Below, in pieces: positions 26,149 to 34,677 of a stretch of DNA of 64,000 nt. The notes beneath the pieces are model-generated. The model had not been told where the DNA came from. It saw only the letters and a list, made by a program, of their open reading frames with translations, and did not search any database. This DNA comes from Fredericiella sp963839515. Lineage in GTDB: Bacteria; Chloroflexota; Anaerolineae; Caldilineales; Caldilineaceae. The stretch is from NCBI GenBank assembly GCA_963839515.1, contig CAWIVN010000020.1, forward strand, positions 1 to 64,000. Direction: 5' to 3'. Numbering within the stretch: position 1 is the first letter of the stretch; every line of letters starts with the position of its first letter. A program made the position numbers and the translations under genes.

Positions 26149-27193
26149 CCGCCTGGGCGGGGCAGATCGCCTGAGACAGGCGCGCAAGTTCGCCCTGCTT
26201 TTGCTTGTCCCCATCCCCGCCATTTTGATCGGCCTGCAGCAGCCGCCCCCGCTAGCGCGCGGCGTGCGTATCGTGGACGTGGTGGCTGCAGCGCCCGAAG
26301 CGGGCGGTTTCCAGCCTGACAGCATTACCGTGTATTCTGGGCAGCGTCTGCGCCTGCGCTTTCATTCTGCTGATACTACTCATGGCGTCGCCATCGGGCC
26401 TGGCCTTGGCATCGACCTGGGCGACCTGCCCCCGGCTGAGGTCAAGGTAGTCGATGTGACGTTTGACGAGGGGGGCACGTTTACCTTTTACTGCAACAAG
26501 TGGTGCAGCCCGAATCATTGGCGCATGCGCGGCGTGATCGCCGTGGAGGACCGCAATGCAGGCGAGCCGGTGCCACAACATGACCCAGTCATCGAAAACC
26601 TTGTTGCCGAAGGTATTGACATCGACGCCTATCTTGCCGATGAGAAACCGGGTGTGGGCCACGCCACCGGCACGCACGAATCACCCGCTGCAGCGTTGCA
26701 GGAGCCGGCACTGCAGCCGTCAGCTGTGGCGGGAGCCATTCAAAGTGCAGCTTTGACTATTCCCGCAGAACTCGAGGATGTGGACTGGCGACGCCGGCAT
26801 ACGCCACTGGAAGGCGAAGCCCTCTTGCAGGCAGCAAATCCGGGCAAGGATCGGCCGACGCTCGCCAATGTGATTGCCTATTTATGGGTAGGAGAAGCGC
26901 AGCCCGCCGATCCTGGCTCGCTGCAGGCCGCTGCCGGATTGTACGCCAAGAATTGCGCGGCCTGTCATGGCGATGCCGGCGACGGTCAGGGATTTGATGC
27001 TGGCTCTGCGCCCGTGGCGCCTCCTGCTTTCGCCGATGCCCAACGCATGGCTGCGCGGCGCGGGGACGTTCTTTACGCTAAGATCCGGCGCGGGGGTATG
27101 GGAACAGGGATGCCGAATTTTGGCACGTTGTTTACGCCGGAGGAGACGTGGGGGCTTGTGGCGTATTTGTGGCGATTGGGGTTTGATCGCTAG
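26138..27193 (+). CDS. Membrane-anchored CuA-cupredoxin/cytochrome c fusion
   Basis: 351 aa from GTG 26138, supported by GGAGG about 6 nt upstream; the ATG at 26012 lies deep in the previous gene. One N-terminal hydrophobic anchor (residues 17-33) is followed by a cupredoxin domain with the CuA ligands His82, Cys119, Cys123, His127 and Met130 (C-x3-C-x3-H-x2-M), as in cytochrome oxidase subunit II and N2O reductase. After a linker comes a cytochrome c domain with CAACH (residues 273-277) and a likely Met325 ligand in GTGMPNFG. It should pass electrons from a c-type cytochrome to a terminal oxidase or reductase. It lacks the second TM of ordinary CoxB. The neighbours are redox proteins, but no oxidase catalytic subunit is in the window. 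Confidence 0.85.
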   Translation: MAFSRLGGADRLRQARKFALLLLVPIPAILIGLQQPPPLARGVRIVDVVAAAPEAGGFQPDSITVYSGQRLRLRFHSADTTHGVAIGPGLGIDLGDLPPAEVKVVDVTFDEGGTFTFYCNKWCSPNHWRMRGVIAVEDRNAGEPVPQHDPVIENLVAEGIDIDAYLADEKPGVGHATGTHESPAAALQEPALQPSAVAGAIQSAALTIPAELEDVDWRRRHTPLEGEALLQAANPGKDRPTLANVIAYLWVGEAQPADPGSLQAAAGLYAKNCAACHGDAGDGQGFDAGSAPVAPPAFADAQRMAARRGDVLYAKIRRGGMGTGMPNFGTLFTPEETWGLVAYLWRLGFDR

Positions 27194-27233
27194 CCTGGCC
27201 CCAGCCGTACCCAGGCACATTCAACGCAGGCAC

Positions 27234-27295
27234 GTGGGCGTGCCCACAGACCCGCACGAGGGCGTGGCGGGCGGCCCGCATAAAAGCATGCGGGC
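27234..27295. terminator. Hairpins between convergent genes
   Basis: GTGGGC-GT-GCCCAC (27234-27247) and GCCCGCAT-AAAAGC-ATGCGGGC (27274-27295) lie between the CuA-cytochrome gene and the ABC ATPase gene, which converge. They probably act for either strand. Confidence 0.55.
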
Positions 27296-27336
27296 TACGC
27301 GCGAATGCGGGCGGGTTCCGACGGGCGAAGGGAGCG

Positions 27337-28089
<753 letters not shown>

Positions 28090-28126
28090 CGTTAAATCCT
28101 TTACAGTTTGTGTGTAGATTTCCGCT

Positions 28127-29386
28127 TTACCGGTTGCCCACGCCCAGCTTGGTCTCCAGCCGGCGGCTGGCAGTGCTCATGCCAAAGCTAAATATAAAGA
28201 AGACCAGGGCGACAAACAAGTAGACCTCGCGGGCTACGCCGCCGGGCGTGCCTAGCCACTGCGGCTGCTGGATCACGGCCTTAGCGACGCCGACGAGTTC
28301 CAGCAGGCCCACCAACGACGCCAGCGACGTGTCCATGAACAGGCCGATAGATTGCCCGACGATGGCGGGAATGACCTTGGCCAACGCCTGCGGCAGGATG
28401 ATGAAGCGCAGCTTGCTGACCCCGCTCAGCCCCAACGCATCCGCCGCCTCATACTGCCCCTTGGGAATCGCCTGCAGTCCACCGCGCACGTTTTCGGCCA
28501 GGTACGCCGCACTAAACAGCGTAATTGCCACTGTGACACGGCTCAGCAGCGATGGATTGCCCCAACCGTCGGGCAGGAAGAGAGGCAGCATGGCTGTGCC
28601 CATGAACAAAAGGGTGATCAACGGCACGCCACGCACGAACTCGATGTAGCCGACACTAAACCCCCTGATCACCGGCAATGTGCTGCGGCGTCCCAAAGCC
28701 AGCAGCACTCCTAGCGGGAAGCTCAAGGTAATGCCCACCACCGCCAACAACATTGTCAACATCAGTCCGCCCCAAAGCGCAGGGTCCACAAACGGGGCAA
28801 ACGACCATTCCAGCCCGATGGCAGGCATATCGATCCCGCCCTGGAGCATGATAAAGGTGAACGGCAGGCTCAGGAGCCATGCCCACGCCAGCCACTTGCT
28901 TGGGAAATGCACCGTGAGGCCGACCAAATAGCCGACGACTACCGTAGCTGCCGCGATTGCCATGACCATCTGCGCCTGCGCACCCAGGGGGATGAGCGCC
29001 AGCACGGCCAGCAGCGCTGTCAGCCCAATTGCCAGGCTGCGCAAGATACTGCCCCAGCGCCCGGCGCTCAAGCCGAACAGCAGGCATGTTACCAGCAAGA
29101 CTATCGCGGGCTGCCACAACTGGTCTGCCGGATAGGGTCCGACGGCAAAAAGCTTGCGGTTCGCCCATACCGGCTCCCAATAGGCATTGAGCACCCAACG
29201 CACGAACCCGGTGACGACGAAGATGGTGAACGCCAGCGTCAACACGGTCAAAATGCCGTTGAGTACGCTGCTGAAGAGATTGGCGTGCAGCCAGCCAAGC
29301 ACCCCTGCTTCGGAGCGTGGCGGCTTCTGCGCCGGCGCCGGCGGGTTCGGATTCGTCCAGTTTCCCGATTGTACATCTGTCGTCAT
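28127..29386 (-). CDS. aapM: Amino-acid ABC transporter permease (AapM-like)
   Basis: 419 aa with about eight membrane segments and the EAA-type cytoplasmic loop (near GLSGVSKLRFIILPQALAKV). The N-terminal Pro-rich tail (about 25 residues) is cytoplasmic. Long extra N-terminal helices before the core are usual in AapM/BztC. It starts 12 nt after the stop of AapQ, so they are cotranscribed. It should form the transmembrane channel with AapQ. Confidence 0.92.
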   Translation of the reverse strand: MTTDVQSGNWTNPNPPAPAQKPPRSEAGVLGWLHANLFSSVLNGILTVLTLAFTIFVVTGFVRWVLNAYWEPVWANRKLFAVGPYPADQLWQPAIVLLVTCLLFGLSAGRWGSILRSLAIGLTALLAVLALIPLGAQAQMVMAIAAATVVVGYLVGLTVHFPSKWLAWAWLLSLPFTFIMLQGGIDMPAIGLEWSFAPFVDPALWGGLMLTMLLAVVGITLSFPLGVLLALGRRSTLPVIRGFSVGYIEFVRGVPLITLLFMGTAMLPLFLPDGWGNPSLLSRVTVAITLFSAAYLAENVRGGLQAIPKGQYEAADALGLSGVSKLRFIILPQALAKVIPAIVGQSIGLFMDTSLASLVGLLELVGVAKAVIQQPQWLGTPGGVAREVYLFVALVFFIFSFGMSTASRRLETKLGVGNR

Positions 29387-29397
29387 AATCTGTAGAC

Positions 29398-30831
29398 CTA
29401 TCGTTCCACGATCGCCATGCGCTTGTTATACCAGTTCATCAGGGCCGATACCAGCAGGCTTATCGACAAATATGTCGCCATCACCACCAGGATCATCTGC
29501 ACCTCTGCCCCCGACTGGTTGACGATGATGCGCGTTACGTAAAACATATCGGGATAGCCGATAGCGATCGCCAGGCTTGAGTTTTTGATTAAGTTCAGAT
29601 ACTGGCTGGTCAGCGGGGGAATGATCACGCGCAGCGCTTGCGGTAGGACGATCAGGCGCAGGGTCTTAGCCGCCGGCAGCCCGACGGCCCGGCTGGCCTC
29701 CCACTGTCCCTTGGGCACGGCGTTGAGACCGGCGCGCACGATTTCGGCAATAAAGGCGCCGGTGTACATGACCAGGCCGAGCAGCAGCGCCGCATACTCG
29801 GGCGTCAGGCTCAAGCCGCCGCGGAAGTTAAAACCCTGGCGCAGCGGTTCGCTCACGACGACCGGCGGCGGCGTCTCCCACGTCAAGCTCGCCCCTGCGG
29901 CCGGCAGGTCAAAAAAGCGGAAGTCGCCGTTGCCATCGGTATGCTCCTGGGCCAGCGGCTGTCCGTCGGCGTCGAGCAGTGTGATCGGCACATAGGCCAA
30001 CGTGGCGTCGACCCCTGCGTCATACTGCTGGTTGTCGTTGCTATCCACGTACAATGTGCCGCGGTCGCCGCGTCGCAGCTCATAGGCGATCGTATCCGGC
30101 AGCCGAGCCGCGTTCTGCACAAACAGAAAGCCGAAAACTACCACAAGAAGGAAGACGAGCAGCCCCAGCAGAAAACCGCTGCCCGGTCGCCCATTGCGTT
30201 CGAGCATCCGCCGGCGCAGCCACGCGGCCACCACCCCGGCGGCCAAACCTGCCAGCAGCCACCACAGCCATGGTGCGCCCGTCTGGCTCAAGTAGGGCCA
30301 ACTCAAAAAGATGCCACGGTTGGACAGGAAGCCAAGTCCCCCGAGATCGGATGCCTCCTTAATGTCAGGCAGCGCGGCCACAACGCCAAAGTACCAGAAC
30401 AGCAACTGCACCAGCAACGGCGTCGAGCGGAAGATATCGGTGTAGACATGAGCAATTTTGCTTAACAGCCAGTTGTTGGAGACGCGTGCGATGCCTACCA
30501 ACACTCCCAGCAGCGTGGCCAGGACGATGCCCACAAGACTTACGCGCAGCGTATTGACAAAGCCAACTAAGAAGGCGCGAAAATAGCTCTCTTCGGCCCG
30601 AAACACCGGTCCTTCGGAAATTTCGAAGCCTGCGGTCTGCCCCAGGAAATTCCAAGTCAACGGCGACCCTGCCGAATTATTGATGCGCGAAAGCTCGGCG
30701 ATCATGTTGGAGTACAGCAACCAGCCGAACAGCAGCACCGCCAGAGCAAATACAGCCTGCAATATTATGCCAATGACCTTGGTGTCGCGGTAAAAGGGCG
30801 GCTTGGCGCTGGGCAGAGTTGTCGTGGTCAT
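29398..30831 (-). CDS. aapQ: Amino-acid ABC transporter permease (AapQ-like) with inserted beta domain
   Basis: 477 aa. It has the AapQ core, with GIVLATLLGVLVGIARVSNN early, and EAA motif GLPAAKTLRLIVLPQALRVI near residue 390. Between the helix ending near residue 240 and FNFRGGLSLTPEYAALLLG (residues 334-352) there is an extra segment of about 60 residues (255-315): YVDSNDNQQYDAGVDATLAY, VPITLLDADG, TDGNGDFRFFDLPA. That is the pattern of an SdrD B-repeat/prealbumin-like beta domain, placed in the loop predicted to face outside. Ordinary AapQ has only a short loop there. The start has a weak RBS. Confidence 0.9.
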   Translation of the reverse strand: MTTTTLPSAKPPFYRDTKVIGIILQAVFALAVLLFGWLLYSNMIAELSRINNSAGSPLTWNFLGQTAGFEISEGPVFRAEESYFRAFLVGFVNTLRVSLVGIVLATLLGVLVGIARVSNNWLLSKIAHVYTDIFRSTPLLVQLLFWYFGVVAALPDIKEASDLGGLGFLSNRGIFLSWPYLSQTGAPWLWWLLAGLAAGVVAAWLRRRMLERNGRPGSGFLLGLLVFLLVVVFGFLFVQNAARLPDTIAYELRRGDRGTLYVDSNDNQQYDAGVDATLAYVPITLLDADGQPLAQEHTDGNGDFRFFDLPAAGASLTWETPPPVVVSEPLRQGFNFRGGLSLTPEYAALLLGLVMYTGAFIAEIVRAGLNAVPKGQWEASRAVGLPAAKTLRLIVLPQALRVIIPPLTSQYLNLIKNSSLAIAIGYPDMFYVTRIIVNQSGAEVQMILVVMATYLSISLLVSALMNWYNKRMAIVER

Positions 30832-30890
30832 AGGTGTTTCCGCATCACACGATCAGTGGGAGGGTAAAGGGGTGATAAAGTGATGGCAGA

Positions 30891-30917
30891 CACTGAGTCT
30901 CTCAAAGAAACTCAGTG
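30891..30917 (-). terminator. Intercistronic hairpin between aapJ and aapQ
   Basis: CACTGAGT pairs with ACTCAGTG, with an inner TCT/AGA after one mismatch and loop CAA. It lies 30 nt after the binding-protein stop codon. Such hairpins usually let binding-protein mRNA exceed permease mRNA. Confidence 0.6.
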
Positions 30918-30946
30918 CCTTACGCCCCTCTCACCCCATCAGATTT

Positions 30947-32098
30947 CTACCTGAAGGGCATGCTGTACAGCATGCCACCGTCGTTCCACTGTGCATTCAG
31001 GCCGCGCGGTAGGTTGAACGGCGTGTCGGGGCCAAGATTGCGGTCCCAGATCTCGCCGTAATTGCCGACCTGCTCGATTACCTTGACCATATAGTCATTG
31101 GGCAGGCCCAGCTTGGAACCCAGTTCGCCCTCGACGCCAAGCAGGCGCCTGATCGTCGGATCCTCGCTGGCCAGCATCTCCTGGACGTTGGCGCTTGTCA
31201 CGCCGCTTTCTTCCGCCTGGATCAAGCCAAAGACCACCCAGCGCACGGCGTCGGCCCAGGCCGGGTCGCCCTGCGCCACGGCACCGGCCAACGGCTCCTT
31301 GGACATGGTGTCTTCCAGGATCATGTGATCCGCCGGCACCTGCATCTTGGTCTGGCTGGCCACCAGGCCCGACTTATCCGTGGTGAAACCATCGCAGCGG
31401 CCTTCGTCGTAGGCGGCCAGGGTCTTGTCATTGTCCTCAAACACCACGGGTTCGAATTCTAAACCCCGTGCGCGGAAGTAGTCGGCGAGGTTCAGCTCGG
31501 TGGTGGTGCCGCTCTGCACGCAGACGGTCGCCCCGTCCATGTCCTCGAGCGAGGCAATACCGCTGTCCTTGCGCACGATCATACCCTGGCCGTCATAGAA
31601 GTTGACCGGCATCCATTCCATGCCGACCTCGGCGCTGTCGCGCGTGGTGGTCCAGGTCGAGTTGCGGAATAGCACGTCGATCTCGCCCGTCTTGACCAAC
31701 GTGAAACGGTCATTGGAACTGGCGTACTTGTACTCGACGGCAGTGGCGTCGCCAAGCACAGCGGCGGCTACAGCCTTGCAAAAGTCGATGTCGAAGCCGG
31801 CATAGCTGCCGTTCTGATCGACCACGCCAAAGCCCGGTAATTGGTTGTTCACGCCGCAGATTACGCTGCCGCGTGACTTGACGGCGTCAAGCAAGCTGCC
31901 GCCCTGACTGGCCGGGGCTGCTGCTTCCGCTGCCGGCGCTGCCTCGGTCGCTGCAACTGCGGTTGCTTCGGTAGTGGCTGCCGTTGCCTCCGCCGGGGCC
32001 GGTGTCGCTGCCGGGGCGGCTGCCGGCGCGGCGCAGGCTGAATAGATGATGGCAATTACCAACAGGGCAACCCCCATCATGGAAAGACGCTTGTTCAT
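30947..32098 (-). CDS. aapJ: Amino-acid ABC transporter substrate-binding lipoprotein
   Basis: 383 aa from ATG 32098 (AAGGAG 7 nt upstream; the longer frame is unsupported). The signal peptide ends with a lipobox near IIYSAC (Cys at residue 22). An Ala/Thr/Glu-rich linker follows, then the SBP_bac_3 domain with CGVNNQLPGFGVVDQNGSYA, GFDIDFCKA and VEYKYASSNDRF. It resembles AapJ/BztA of general L-amino-acid transporters. It is anchored outside the cytoplasm to deliver ligand to AapQM. It is the first gene of the operon, upstream of the promoter-bearing gap with the divergent zinc-ribbon gene. Confidence 0.93.
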   Translation of the reverse strand: MNKRLSMMGVALLVIAIIYSACAAPAAAPAATPAPAEATAATTEATAVAATEAAPAAEAAAPASQGGSLLDAVKSRGSVICGVNNQLPGFGVVDQNGSYAGFDIDFCKAVAAAVLGDATAVEYKYASSNDRFTLVKTGEIDVLFRNSTWTTTRDSAEVGMEWMPVNFYDGQGMIVRKDSGIASLEDMDGATVCVQSGTTTELNLADYFRARGLEFEPVVFEDNDKTLAAYDEGRCDGFTTDKSGLVASQTKMQVPADHMILEDTMSKEPLAGAVAQGDPAWADAVRWVVFGLIQAEESGVTSANVQEMLASEDPTIRRLLGVEGELGSKLGLPNDYMVKVIEQVGNYGEIWDRNLGPDTPFNLPRGLNAQWNDGGMLYSMPFR

Positions 32099-32417
32099 CG
32101 GGTCTCCTTTTGACGTTGAACCTTGATAGTTGAAACTTGGTAGCGCAAAGGTTAGCGCAGATTTGGTTGGTCTAGAAAGACGACTGCCGGTCTGGCTGTC
32201 GGCTTGACGAGGATGGAGCAGCAGGTGATGGCTTCCTGCAGCGCAACTCTGTTGGGCCGCGACTATAGCATGCTGTAACTGATCTGTCAAACGTCTCCGG
32301 CGTAACCTTACGGATACCCCACTTTGGTCAACCACTGCCGATGCGCTATAATCGACGTAATTTTGCGCAGGAGCAGCGCCCGGATGGGTTGCACAATCCC
32401 GCTTTACGGAGCATCTG
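32099..32417. promoter_or_regulatory. Divergent promoter region
   Basis: This 319-nt gap separates the aap operon and the zinc-ribbon gene. For the plus gene: TTGGTC (32324-32329), 17-nt spacer, TATAAT (32347-32352). For the minus operon, repeats GTTTCAAC and GGTTCAAC lie near the RBS; no clear -10 is seen. Confidence 0.5.
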
Positions 32418-33182
32418 ATGTCACCTGAGTTGATTAATACAATAGGCACCATTGCCGGCGTGGTCGTTGCCGCCCTCGGCGCCTTTCTCTTTGCGTTCTG
32501 GATCGCCATGGGCATCTGGACGTTTCACGATATTCGCCAGCGTACGCGTGATTGGCTCGTTATCATCCTAGCCGTATCCCTGGTTCTTATCTTTCCCCTG
32601 ATTGGCCTCATCCTTTACATGATGATTCGCCCCAAGGCTACCCTGGCCGAGGTCTACGACCGTGCCCTGGAAGAGGAAGCCCTGTTGCGCGAACTGGAGC
32701 AGACGGCCGCTTGTCACAACTGCGGCGTGCCGGTCAAGGAGCCGTGGGTCTATTGTCCCAACTGCCACAACCAACTGCAGCATAGCTGCCCGACTTGCGG
32801 CAACCTCGTACGCAACGAATGGGAAATCTGTGTTTACTGCGGCTCTGCCCAGCAGCGCGTTGCCCCACAGCTTACGGCGGCACCGGCTTTTGTTGCGGGC
32901 CAAGCTACACTGCAAAGCACCTCAAAACCCCAACTGTCCAGCACCAACATGCCCACCCAGACCATGGCTGCACAATCGCTGCCTGACCAGGCAGGACAAG
33001 ATCAGCCGGGCGCGGCTACGAGCGGGCGGTCGTATCGCAGCCCATTCCGCCGCGACACAGGCGCACCGCCGCCGGTCACAACCCCCAATCAGCCTACTAC
33101 ACCGGCGGCGTCCCCACTCCCACCGCCGACATCGCCCGACATCGACGACGCTCCGTTCCGCCCGGCTCGCCTGCCGGAATAG
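32418..33182 (+). CDS. Membrane protein with double zinc-ribbon
   Basis: 254 aa. Two membrane segments (residues about 5-33 and 46-70) are followed by a helical part and a double zinc ribbon: CHNCG, CPNCH, CPTCG and CVYCG (four CxxC pairs between residues about 99 and 140). A Pro/Gln-rich tail ends at the C-terminus. Such proteins occur in Chloroflexota; the ribbon may bind zinc or nucleic acid, but no specific role is known. GGAGC precedes the ATG. A good promoter (TTGGTC-N17-TATAAT) lies 66 nt upstream. Confidence 0.85.
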   Translation: MSPELINTIGTIAGVVVAALGAFLFAFWIAMGIWTFHDIRQRTRDWLVIILAVSLVLIFPLIGLILYMMIRPKATLAEVYDRALEEEALLRELEQTAACHNCGVPVKEPWVYCPNCHNQLQHSCPTCGNLVRNEWEICVYCGSAQQRVAPQLTAAPAFVAGQATLQSTSKPQLSSTNMPTQTMAAQSLPDQAGQDQPGAATSGRSYRSPFRRDTGAPPPVTTPNQPTTPAASPLPPPTSPDIDDAPFRPARLPE

Positions 33183-33189
33183 AACTTGT

Positions 33190-33254
33190 CTGAACCTCGA
33201 TTTGTCGGATTACGGGATTACCATGATTGTGAAATCCTACGAATCAAGGTTCAG
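33190..33254. repeat. Palindromic dispersed repeat, copy 1
   Basis: CTGAACCTCGATT...GGATT pairs with AATCC...GAATCAAGGTTCAG in a 65-nt imperfect inverted repeat. Its right arm overlaps the last codons and stop of the YbaK gene. A related sequence occurs at 62306-62352. Confidence 0.65.
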
Positions 33255-33755
33255 GCGATATACTTCTCCGCCCGTCACGCGCAGCAATTCGTCCACGGTG
33301 AGTCTCATCATCGTACGGTCGTCGCCGCCGCCGGCATAGATCACGCCTCCATTGCGCGTGCGCAGGTTGAGAACGCCGGCGTCGACAATTACCGGCAGCG
33401 CAGTTCGATGGCCAAATGGCGGCACGCCGCCTGCGGCGAAGCCCAGCAGCTCCAGCACCACGTCCGCTGGAGCCAGGTTCACCCGTTTTTTGCCTACACC
33501 CCAGCGCTCCGCCAGCAGCCCCTTATCGACACGCCGTTCGCCAAAGCTGATCACTACGACCGGTCGGCGCGCTTCGCCTTGTTGTTCGACCAGGAACAGC
33601 AGTGTTTTCACGATTTGGTCCGACTCCACACCCAGGGCAGCGGCGGCGGCCGGCACCGTGGGGGTATCCCCCAAGCCGTCGATCAATTTGGCCGCAATGC
33701 CTTCTTCATCTATAAACGCCTGCAAATCTTGTGGCCCGTGTTGTGTTGGCATCAC
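33237..33755 (-). CDS. YbaK/EbsC-family aminoacyl-tRNA deacylase
   Basis: 172 aa with the YbaK fold pattern: VPAAAAALGVESDQIVKTLL (catalytic-type Lys in VKTLLF), FAAGGVPPFGHRTALPVIVD and GVIYAGGGDDRTM. Family members hydrolyse mischarged Cys-tRNA(Pro) or Ala-tRNA(Pro). It starts at GTG 33755 or ATG 33752. The final codons and stop are contained in a palindromic repeat, which may have moved or replaced the original stop. Convergent with the zinc-ribbon gene. Confidence 0.85.
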   Translation of the reverse strand: MMPTQHGPQDLQAFIDEEGIAAKLIDGLGDTPTVPAAAAALGVESDQIVKTLLFLVEQQGEARRPVVVISFGERRVDKGLLAERWGVGKKRVNLAPADVVLELLGFAAGGVPPFGHRTALPVIVDAGVLNLRTRNGGVIYAGGGDDRTMMRLTVDELLRVTGGEVYRLNLDS

Positions 33756-33820
33756 TCTACAATCCGATCCAGGTAGGTTATGTTTCCCTATTCTATGTGC
33801 CTGCCATAGTCCTTAACAAG

Positions 33821-33849
33821 TTGGTTTTCGTCTTGCGTTGTGCTATCAT
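33821..33849 (+). promoter_or_regulatory. Promoter of the HAD gene
   Basis: TTGGTT, 17-nt spacer, TATCAT with TGC just before it (extended -10). The ATG lies 9 nt after the -10, so the transcript is expected to be leaderless or nearly so. Confidence 0.6.
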
Positions 33850-33858
33850 CCACCGGTT

Positions 33859-34629
33859 ATGATTGAAGCCGTGACCTTCGATTTTTGGGATACGATCGCC
33901 GTCGACGATTCGGACGAACCCAAACGCCGGCGTCTCGGTCTACCGTCGAAGGCCGATGCCCGCATCCAGCTTTTTGTCGATCATATTGGCCGCTGCTATC
34001 CGCGGATTGCGCCGCAGCGTGCTGCTGAGGCCTATCGCCAGGCGAACGACCGTTTTCGCCATGATTGGCACAATCATCACCGCACACCCAGCGTGCGCCA
34101 GCGCGTCAATTTTGCCTACGAGTGTCTCGGAATTCAAGCCGAGCCGGGACGTTACGCTCACCTTTTGCGCGAGATCGACACGCTCAGCCGCGAAATTGAG
34201 ACAATGGAAGTACGGATCGCTCCCGACTTTGCGCCGCACGTGCACTGGGCCCTGCAGACGCTGGCGCAAGAGTATCCACTCGGGATCATCTCGGATGCCA
34301 TTCACACGACGGGGCACGGCATTCGCCACCTGCTTTATCAGCAGGGACTGGGACACTTCTTTCAATTCATGATTTTCTCGGACGAAGTGGGAGCTTCCAA
34401 GCCCTCGCCCAAAGTCTTTCGCTATGCCTCGCAGGCCTTGGGTCTGCCGCCTGAGAAGTTTGTTCATGTCGGCGACCGCGAGAGCAATGACGTGGCCGGC
34501 CCGCTTGCCATTGGCATGCGCAGCATCCTCTACACGGGTGTAGTCGATCGGGGCAGCGAAAGAACCAGGGCCGGTGCTGTCTGCCGTCACTTCTCCGAAT
34601 TACCCTATCTTGTGCGCCGGTTGCGCTAA
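33859..34629 (+). CDS. HAD-superfamily hydrolase
   Basis: 256 aa from ATG 33859; an upstream TTG at 33838 lies inside the promoter. Motif I reads TFDFWDTIAV: nucleophile Asp8, but the usual second Asp of DxD is Trp10, a variation known in some HADs. Motif II is in LGIISDAIH, motif III Lys in GASKPSPKVF and motif IV GDRESNDVAG. A helical cap is inserted between motifs I and II. Phosphatase activity is probable but the changed motif makes it uncertain. The next gene starts 48 nt on, with its own promoter. Confidence 0.88.
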   Translation: MIEAVTFDFWDTIAVDDSDEPKRRRLGLPSKADARIQLFVDHIGRCYPRIAPQRAAEAYRQANDRFRHDWHNHHRTPSVRQRVNFAYECLGIQAEPGRYAHLLREIDTLSREIETMEVRIAPDFAPHVHWALQTLAQEYPLGIISDAIHTTGHGIRHLLYQQGLGHFFQFMIFSDEVGASKPSPKVFRYASQALGLPPEKFVHVGDRESNDVAGPLAIGMRSILYTGVVDRGSERTRAGAVCRHFSELPYLVRRLR

Positions 34630-34662
34630 CTTCGGGTGCAGTAACTTCAAGGTGAATCCTGC

Positions 34663-34668
34663 TATACT
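34663..34668 (+). promoter_or_regulatory. Extended -10 of the GCS2 gene
   Basis: TGC-TATACT, 9 nt before the ATG, with no clear RBS: another likely leaderless start. Confidence 0.5.
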
Positions 34669-34677
34669 GGGTAGACC

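Noticed and set aside
32099..32417. Riboswitch in the aap/zinc-ribbon gap
   Set aside because: No conserved aptamer or terminator structure was recognised.
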